Positions 58,078 through 64,000 of a DNA stretch of 64,000 nt are shown one piece after another. Positions within the stretch are counted from its first letter, which is position 1. Each line of letters begins with the position of its first letter. Location of the stretch: positions 248,001 through 312,000 of the forward strand of contig NZ_JAAFKD010000005.1 in NCBI RefSeq assembly GCF_013299165.1. The letters run 5' to 3'. Both the position numbers and the translations under genes were made by a program. Source of the stretch: Microcoleus sp. bin38.metabat.b11b12b14.051 (GTDB lineage: Bacteria; Cyanobacteriota; Cyanobacteriia; Cyanobacteriales; Microcoleaceae). A model generated the notes under the pieces. That model saw nothing but the letters and a program-made list of their open reading frames with translations. It was not told the origin of the DNA and ran no database searches.

Positions 58078-58885
58078 CTAAAGCTTACTTCCCGGCTGTC
58101 GAAACTTGTAGACATCTTTGATAACTTGTGCCCAGCCGTCTGATAGAGATTCGAGAATTCGATCGCCCTTTTCCTTCGTCGCCACAGTCGCATCGCCCAA
58201 CACACCGCTTTGTGTCAACTCTCGCGTCAGCCAAGCGAAAGGCAAATTACCTTCCATACTCAGCAAACTGTCAGCAGGCAAATCCCTCGGATATTCGCAA
58301 ACTGCTCGATCCATTTTCACCTGTTCGGGCAAAATTGACAACATCAAACTCGTTTCCGCATCACCGGCGTGAATTCCCAATTCTAACTCCTTCGCAGTTA
58401 GTAATTGGGCAGCCACCATTCGGCCCCCGCCAAACAAACAGCGGAAACACCGATAAATCCTGATATTTTTGATGAATATCCCGCGCCGCAATTTCCATCA
58501 CCTGCGGCTGTCCGCCGTGAGCATTCATCAACACTAATTTCCGAAATCCTGCCCGATAAATACTGTCTGCAATTTCGCCAATTACGGCTAAAAGTGTCTG
58601 GGCGCTGAGGATAATTGTCCCGGGAAAATGCCAGTGTTCGTTCGATTTGCCGTAGTACAAAGGTGGCAAAGCGTAAGCGGGAATACTTGCATCTAACTTT
58701 GCCAGCGCTTTGCCAGTAATGGCTGCGCTGATTGCCGCATCTACGATTAAAGGCAAATGGGGGCCGTGTTGTTCGATCGCACCTAGCGGCTGAATTATCA
58801 CAGTATTTTCCTTGTCCGGCATCGACTGAATCTCTGTCCAAGTCAGATATGGAAAAAAGCGCGATTCGGGAATAAAATTGTGCAT
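58078..58885 (-). pseudogene. Creatininase (creatinine amidohydrolase) family gene, frameshifted
   Basis: Two overlapping frames together encode one creatininase-type protein. The first (from 58885) has IIQPLGAIEQHGPHLPLIVD, YYGKSNEHWHFPGTIILS, LVLMNAHGGQPQV and breaks after FPLFVWRG. The second resumes with RMVAAQLLTAKELELGIHAG, DAETSLMLSILP and the C-terminus. Metal ligands (EQHGPH, Asp, GDAETS Glu) are split between them. Removing one G from the G5 run at about 58426-58430 restores a continuous frame. Family members hydrolyse creatinine or related amides (also pterin and mycofactocin precursors). It could be a true mutation, slippage or a sequencing error. Confidence 0.8.
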
Positions 58886-59192
58886 ATTGTGGTTTTTATT
58901 TGATATAAGTACAGATTTTCTGGTAGGAGACGGCAGCGCCGTGTCCTGTATTTATTGCGTAGGGACACGGCAGTACGGTGTCCTGTATTTTAGAGAATTG
59001 AAAGCTGTTATATTGTGGAGGCAAGAGCCAAGGCAAACAAGGCAATCATGTAGCCGAAAACTCAAAAGTAATTCCAAAGATAGATAAATGATTCTGTCTG
59101 TGGGTAGATAATACCATATAGCAGATAGTTCAATTCTGCGCTAAAAGAACGATCGCCCGATAAGACCGAAAGACGCAGAGACGACTACATTG
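58886..59192. other. Gap with GGACACGGC/CGTGTCC repeats
   Basis: The 307 bases before the histidine kinase contain two GACGGCAGCGCCGTGTCC / GACACGGCAGTACGGTGTCC-type palindromes (58929-58985), each followed by TGTATTT. The rest has no coding signal and no clear promoter. Confidence 0.5.
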
Positions 59193-62100
59193 ATGGAACC
59201 TTGGCAAAACTCACAAACTAATGTAGCCGACATTCCGATCGCCGAGGAACTGTCGCGCCGCATCCCTCGCTCTCGGGATCTGCAATCGGAAAATCGGGCG
59301 CTGCAAACGCTGGCCCGACAACTAGCCACATCGCCCCAAACGCTGCTGAAAACAGTCGCGACGATCGCCCAAGATTTGTGCGGCGCAGGCAGCGTCGGAG
59401 TCTGTGTGTCACCAGAAAATGTCAGCTCGGAACAAACATGGATCTGGGAAGCCTTAGCGGGTGCGTGGGCAGCCGCAGAAGACACAAACATACCCCGGAC
59501 ATTCCTTGGCGGCGGAGCAGGTTTAGACTTGCAAACTCCCCAGCTTTACTTGCATCCAGAACAATACTTTAGCGAGTTGCAGCAGCTCGAAATGCCGATC
59601 GCCGAAGCGTTAGTCGTGCCGCTGCGATCGGAAAATCAACCGCTGGGAGCAATCTGGATTGTCTCTCACGATGCTCGCCAGTTCGATGCCGAAGATTTGC
59701 GGATCGCGATCGCGCTAGCAGATTTTGCCGTTGCCGCTTTAAAAATTGATCGCGCCGATCGCACCGATCGAGCTTTGCGAGCCAGCGAAGAACGCTGGCA
59801 GCTAGTCCTACAGGGCAACAACGACGGCATTTGGGATCGCAACCTGCAAACAAATTGTTATGTGGTGAGCGATCGCTGTTTAGAGATTTTGGAACGCAGG
59901 CGCGAAGAATTTACAGAATTCAGCCAATATTTAAGTTGGATTCATCCCGATGATGTGGAGAGAATGGAAAGCACTTGGCAGCAGCACTTGGATCGAGAAA
60001 CCTCCCATTACGGCTGCGAGTACCGCATCCTGTGTCCTGACGGGCGCTACAAATGGGTTTTAGCCAGAGGGCGCGCAATTTGGGACGAGTCGGGCAATCC
60101 GGTGCGCGCCGTCGGATCGCTGACAGATATCAGCGATCGCAAACAAACAGAAACCGCCTTCGCTCAAAGCGAAGAACGTTTGAGCGTCGCCATCGAAGGC
60201 TCGGGCATGGCAACCTGGGATCTAGACGTACCAACCAATCGAGTAATTTGGTCTGCGAACCATTTCAAAATTTTCGGCTGCGAACCGGCATCGGGCGGCG
60301 AAACTACGATCGCAGTCTGGAAAAACTGCGTGCATCCAGATGACTTAAAACAAGTCCTGCACGCAGTTAAAACAGCTCGGGAAACGCGATCGCTCTACTC
60401 CGTCGAATATCGGATAGTGCGCGCAGACAATGCAGAAATCCGCTGGTTGAACGTGTTCGGGCGCTATTTCTACGACAGCGCAGGCGCAGCAGTGCGGTTT
60501 GTCGGAGTAGTATTTGATATTACCGATCGCAAAATCGCCCAACTTGATTTGCAAGCCAGCAACCAGCGCTTCGAGTTAGCTACAAGGGCGATCGACGGTA
60601 TCGTGTTTGAGTGGGATTTGGCATCGAACTCAGTTTACCGTTCCCAGGGGCTCTACTCGCTCGTCGGCGTCCGCGCCGAAGATGCACCGCCAACACCAGA
60701 GTGGTGGCAAGAACGCATCGCTCCCCTCGATGTAACGCGCATCCAGCCAGGGATACAATCAATCTTAAAACAGGATCGCTACGAAAACGAGTACCGCATC
60801 CGCCACGCAGACGGGCGCTGGATCGATGTTTGGGAGCGTGGCTGCACGATCCGCAACGAGCAAGGCGAAGCGACCAAAATAGTCGGCTTCACCACAGACA
60901 TCACCCAGCGCAAACAAGCAGAAGCAGCACTGCGCGATCGCGAAACCCACCTCCAGTTAATTCTCGACAGCGCCAAAGACTACGCCATTATCACCCTCGA
61001 CACAGGGGGATACATTACCACTTGGAACGCAGGCGCCGAAAGGATGCTGGGCTATGCTGAAGCCGAAATTGTCGGGCAGCACGGACGAATTATCTTCACC
61101 CCCGAAGACTCTGCTGCGAGCAAGCCGGAACTAGAAATGCACGCAGCCCTGACTCAGGGAAAAGGAGAAAACGAACGCTGGCACCTCCGCCAAGACGGCA
61201 GCCGCTTTTGGGGCAGCGGGCTGGTGATGCCCCTGCGCGACTCCGGCGGCGAAGTCCAAGGTTTCCTGAAAATCATGCAAGACAAAACCGAGCGCCGGCA
61301 AATAGAAGAAGCGCTGCGCGATCGCGAAAATCGCTACCGCACCATGGCCGATGCCGTGCCGCAATTAATGTGGAGCAACACCGCCGACGGCAGGTTAGAG
61401 TTTTGCAACCAGCACTGGCAAAGGTACACGGGCTGGATGCCTGAATTGCCCGTGACTGCGACGATGTTAGACATATTTCATCCTGACGATTTGTCAGCAC
61501 TCAGCGCCACCCGCCATCAGGCGATTCAAGCAGGGAGCGCCTACGAACTCGAATGTCGGGTGCGGAGGTTTGACAGCACCTACCGCTGGCATCTCGCCCG
61601 AATTGTACCTGTCAAAAACCAAGCGGGACAAGTGGTGCAATGGGTGGGGATTGGCATTGATATTGACGATCGCTTCCGAGCCGAAGAAAGCTTAGCAGAA
61701 AGCGATCGCCGCTTCCGCTTCCTAGCAGAGTCACTGCCCCACCTGATTTGGAACGTAGACTCCGCCGGGGAACTTCGCTTTGCCAACCAAAAATGGTCGG
61801 AATATCTGGGAATGTCTTACGAGGAAGCCGCTCAAAACAATTGGGAGTCCCTGGTGCCGCCGTCGGATTTGGCAGAAGCTTTTGCCCGCTGGCAAGAATG
61901 TCAAATCACCGGAGAAGTTTATCAAGTTGAGTTCCGCCTGCGGCGGGCCTCCGACGAAATGGAACGCTGGCATTTGTCCCGCGCCGTGCCAATTCGCGAC
62001 GCCGGGAATCAGATTGTCGAGTGGATCGGCACGAATACCGATATTCACGATCGCAAAAGAGTCCAACTCAACGAGCAGTTTCTCTCTGGGCTGGAAATCC

Positions 62101-64000
62101 GCTTGCGCCAGCAATCTAACCCCGCAGAAATGTTGTGGGAAGCCACGAGCAGTCTGGGAGAATATTTACAGGTCGATCGCTGCATCTGGCATGAAATCGA
62201 CGCCACAGCCCAACAGGGAATTGTCGATCGAGACTGGCATCAGCCGGGGCTTGCCAGCGTCGCCGGTACCTATCAAATCTCAGATTTTAAGACCCCAGAA
62301 TTGAAAGCTCTGGCTCTGGCAGGTCAAACACTTGTCATCCCAGATATCGCTAATTGCCAGGAGACAGCGCATTTTGTCGATAACTACGGGGGTCTTGGCA
62401 TTCGCGCTTTAGTCGATGTTCCCTGCCTTCAGGAAGGGCGCTGGGTGGCTGTTTTGGTGGTGCTATCACAGGAGGTGCGGCACTGGCAGCCTGATGAAGT
62501 TTCGCTGATGCAAGAAGTGGTGGCTCGCCTCTGGACACTGATCCTGCACGCGCGAGCCGTGCAAGAGCTGCACGAAAGCGAAGATCGGTTCCGGGCTTTA
62601 GCTGACAACATTGCCCAGTTGGCTTGGATGACAGATGCCACGGGCTGGATTTTCTGGTACAACCAGCGCTGGTTTGACTACACCGGCACCACCCTCGAAG
62701 AAATGCAAGGCTGGGGCTGGCAGCAGGTTCACCATCCCCAACACGTCGATCGCGTTGTGGCAAAATTTAAGGGCTGCATTGAAAGAGGCGAAGCTTGGGA
62801 AGATACTTTCCCCTTGCGCGGTACAGACGGATCTTACCGTTGGTTTCTCTCTCGCGCCGTGCCGATGCGCGACGAGCAAGGCAAGGTACTGCGCTGGTGC
62901 GGTACCAACACCGACATTACCGATCGCCTCAATGCAGAAGAGGAACGAGAACGCCTGCTAGCTCTGGAAAAAGCAGCCAGGGAGGAAGCAGAACGCGCTA
63001 ACCGCGTCAAAGACGAATTTTTGGCTGTTTTGTCCCACGAATTGCGGACTCCCTTAAACCCGATTCTGGGCTGGGCAAAGCTGCTGCAATCGAACTGTCT
63101 CACACCGGAAAAGCAGGGTTACGCCCTACAAACGATCGAGCGCAACGCTAAACTGCAAACCCAACTCATCGAAGACTTGCTCGACGTGTCGCGGATTCTG
63201 CAAGGCAAAGTCAGCTTGAATATTGTACCTGTGGATCTAGCTGGGGCGATCGGCGCGGCGATTGAAACGGTGCGTTTGTCGGCCCAAGTCAAATCGATTG
63301 AAATCACCACTGAATTTGCACCAAATGTCGCAAGAGTGTTGGGCGATGCGGGCAGACTTCAGCAGGTAGTCTGGAATTTGCTGTCAAATTCCGTCAAATT
63401 CACCTCCTCCGGAGGCCAAATCGCCGTCAAGCTCGATCGCGCTGACAACGACGCCAAAATTACTGTAACTGATACGGGGAAAGGCATTGAGCCTGATTTT
63501 TTGCCCTACGTCTTCGACTATTTCCGGCAAGCAGACAGCACGATTACGCGCAAATTTGGCGGATTGGGTTTAGGATTGGCGATCGTCCGCCATCTCGTCG
63601 AACTCCACGGCGGCACAGTCAAATCCGACAGCCTCGGCGAAGGACAAGGCGCGACATTTACCGTCAGGATACCTGTGATGCCCCTACAACCTGCGACAAT
63701 TCCTGCCGAGACTGCGCCGGAGTCATCCTTCAATCTCAGCGGTATCCGGGTGTTAGCGGTGGATGACGATGCCGATGCGCGAGATTTGGTGGTGTTTGTG
63801 CTGGAGGATTGTGGCGCCAGCGTGACAGCAGTTTCTAGCGCCGACGCTGCTTTGGCTGTGTTAACTCAGTCTGTCCCGGATGTGTTGTTGAGCGATATTG
63901 GAATGCCTCACACCGACGGTTATATGTTGCTGCGGCAGGTGCGAGCTCTGCCGCCAGAGCAGGGCGGATTGGTGCCTGCGATCGCCCTCACGGCTTATGC
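59193..64000 (+). CDS. Hybrid sensor histidine kinase with two GAF and seven PAS domains (3' end outside window)
   Basis: At least 1602 residues. The order is GAF (about 40-190), PAS/PAC repeats from about 198, 326, 456, 583, 711 and 837 (each starting with SEERWQLVLQGN- or RFRFLAESLPH-type text and ending TDISDRKQ-like), a second GAF (about 962-1120; FLSGLEIRLRQQSNPAEMLW), a seventh PAS (about 1129), HisKA with the phospho-His in FLAVLSHELRTPLNPILGW (about 1280), HATPase_c (NLLSNSVKFT, DTGKGI, GGLGLGLAIV) and a receiver domain (VLAVDDDADARDLV, DVLLSDIGMPHTDGY) still open at the edge. No membrane segment is present, so it is a cytoplasmic sensor. The start is the ATG at 59193. Confidence 0.93.
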   Translation, partial: MEPWQNSQTNVADIPIAEELSRRIPRSRDLQSENRALQTLARQLATSPQTLLKTVATIAQDLCGAGSVGVCVSPENVSSEQTWIWEALAGAWAAAEDTNIPRTFLGGGAGLDLQTPQLYLHPEQYFSELQQLEMPIAEALVVPLRSENQPLGAIWIVSHDARQFDAEDLRIAIALADFAVAALKIDRADRTDRALRASEERWQLVLQGNNDGIWDRNLQTNCYVVSDRCLEILERRREEFTEFSQYLSWIHPDDVERMESTWQQHLDRETSHYGCEYRILCPDGRYKWVLARGRAIWDESGNPVRAVGSLTDISDRKQTETAFAQSEERLSVAIEGSGMATWDLDVPTNRVIWSANHFKIFGCEPASGGETTIAVWKNCVHPDDLKQVLHAVKTARETRSLYSVEYRIVRADNAEIRWLNVFGRYFYDSAGAAVRFVGVVFDITDRKIAQLDLQASNQRFELATRAIDGIVFEWDLASNSVYRSQGLYSLVGVRAEDAPPTPEWWQERIAPLDVTRIQPGIQSILKQDRYENEYRIRHADGRWIDVWERGCTIRNEQGEATKIVGFTTDITQRKQAEAALRDRETHLQLILDSAKDYAIITLDTGGYITTWNAGAERMLGYAEAEIVGQHGRIIFTPEDSAASKPELEMHAALTQGKGENERWHLRQDGSRFWGSGLVMPLRDSGGEVQGFLKIMQDKTERRQIEEALRDRENRYRTMADAVPQLMWSNTADGRLEFCNQHWQRYTGWMPELPVTATMLDIFHPDDLSALSATRHQAIQAGSAYELECRVRRFDSTYRWHLARIVPVKNQAGQVVQWVGIGIDIDDRFRAEESLAESDRRFRFLAESLPHLIWNVDSAGELRFANQKWSEYLGMSYEEAAQNNWESLVPPSDLAEAFARWQECQITGEVYQVEFRLRRASDEMERWHLSRAVPIRDAGNQIVEWIGTNTDIHDRKRVQLNEQFLSGLEIRLRQQSNPAEMLWEATSSLGEYLQVDRCIWHEIDATAQQGIVDRDWHQPGLASVAGTYQISDFKTPELKALALAGQTLVIPDIANCQETAHFVDNYGGLGIRALVDVPCLQEGRWVAVLVVLSQEVRHWQPDEVSLMQEVVARLWTLILHARAVQELHESEDRFRALADNIAQLAWMTDATGWIFWYNQRWFDYTGTTLEEMQGWGWQQVHHPQHVDRVVAKFKGCIERGEAWEDTFPLRGTDGSYRWFLSRAVPMRDEQGKVLRWCGTNTDITDRLNAEEERERLLALEKAAREEAERANRVKDEFLAVLSHELRTPLNPILGWAKLLQSNCLTPEKQGYALQTIERNAKLQTQLIEDLLDVSRILQGKVSLNIVPVDLAGAIGAAIETVRLSAQVKSIEITTEFAPNVARVLGDAGRLQQVVWNLLSNSVKFTSSGGQIAVKLDRADNDAKITVTDTGKGIEPDFLPYVFDYFRQADSTITRKFGGLGLGLAIVRHLVELHGGTVKSDSLGEGQGATFTVRIPVMPLQPATIPAETAPESSFNLSGIRVLAVDDDADARDLVVFVLEDCGASVTAVSSADAALAVLTQSVPDVLLSDIGMPHTDGYMLLRQVRALPPEQGGLVPAIALTAY

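Noticed and set aside
57796-58205. Several frames across the GAAGGAA and CTCCCAC repeats near 58 kb
   Set aside because: Low-complexity peptides (FFLLPSSFFLLPSS, KKEEGRRKKEEGRR) from tandem repeats.
60345-64000. Many open frames antisense to, or in other frames of, the histidine kinase gene
   Set aside because: They are shadows of a high-GC coding region; the kinase frame itself shows a full set of ordered domains.

Overview
The window is cyanobacterial, most likely from a filamentous Oscillatoriales-type organism (Microcoleus/Oscillatoria-like). The signs are the abundance of GCGATCGC (HIP1-type) octamers, a PilM-first type IV pilus locus, a Ycf23/DUF561 gene, FecR plus CHASE2-cyclase and SLH/OprB-porin architectures, heptanucleotide tandem repeats, dispersed palindromes and a group II intron. 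All calls come from reading the sequence; no database search was possible.

Layout. 1-6.9 kb: the 5' part of pilM (leaving on the left), a lipoprotein sugar-binding protein, a palindromic repeat array, a complete-looking group II intron with its RT/maturase/HNH protein, a retropepsin-like protease and a Uma2 protein. 6.9-9.4 kb: folC and a solitary cytosine-C5 DNA methyltransferase. 9.3-19.6 kb: a one-strand island of twelve small secreted proteins, mostly of unknown function, with paralogue pairs, re-used signal peptides and a chimeric gene at a tandem-duplication junction. 20.1-22.8 kb: a CHASE2 adenylate cyclase and FecR pair.

23.3-37.5 kb is the most interesting region: a purine (urate/allantoin) catabolic locus. 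It holds allantoate amidohydrolase (allC-like), an allophanate-hydrolase C-domain-like protein, allantoinase PuuE, a GntR/FCD regulator, an SLH/OprB porin, an NMT1/SsuA-type ABC importer (binding protein, ATPase, permease), a 51-residue ORF, OHCU decarboxylase (uraD), a Rieske oxygenase, 5-hydroxyisourate hydrolase (uraH) and FAD urate hydroxylase (hpxO). Together these could take up a purine and carry it from urate (perhaps from xanthine, through the Rieske enzyme) to allantoate and beyond. Three promoter regions of the locus each carry a GTA-N8-TAC site, the consensus of the cyanobacterial nitrogen regulator NtcA; two of them stand 21-22 bases before a TAN3T -10 box. Palindromes centred on GTATAC may be operators for the GntR protein.

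38-44.4 kb: ordinary genes (GT4 glycosyltransferase, rsmI, PfkB kinase, JmjC-like cupin, inositol-phosphatase family, a toxin-antitoxin pair). 44.7-52.3 kb: a 2547-residue surface/secreted protein (DUF4347, FG-GAP, Calx-beta, Pro-Thr linker, RTX) with a palindromic element inserted in frame in its first domain. 52.8-64 kb: dprA, a DUF218 protein, DUF2301, an unknown protein, ycf23, a frameshifted creatininase-family gene and a very large hybrid histidine kinase leaving on the right.

Intergenic DNA is dominated by a palindrome family built on GGACTTCAGTCC/GGACTAAAGTCC (tandem arrays with 51-, 60- or 68-bp periods), by heptamer repeats (TCAACTG, TTCCTTC, GGGTAAT) and by GC-rich inverted repeats. 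These repeats often supply the last residues and stop codons of neighbouring genes.
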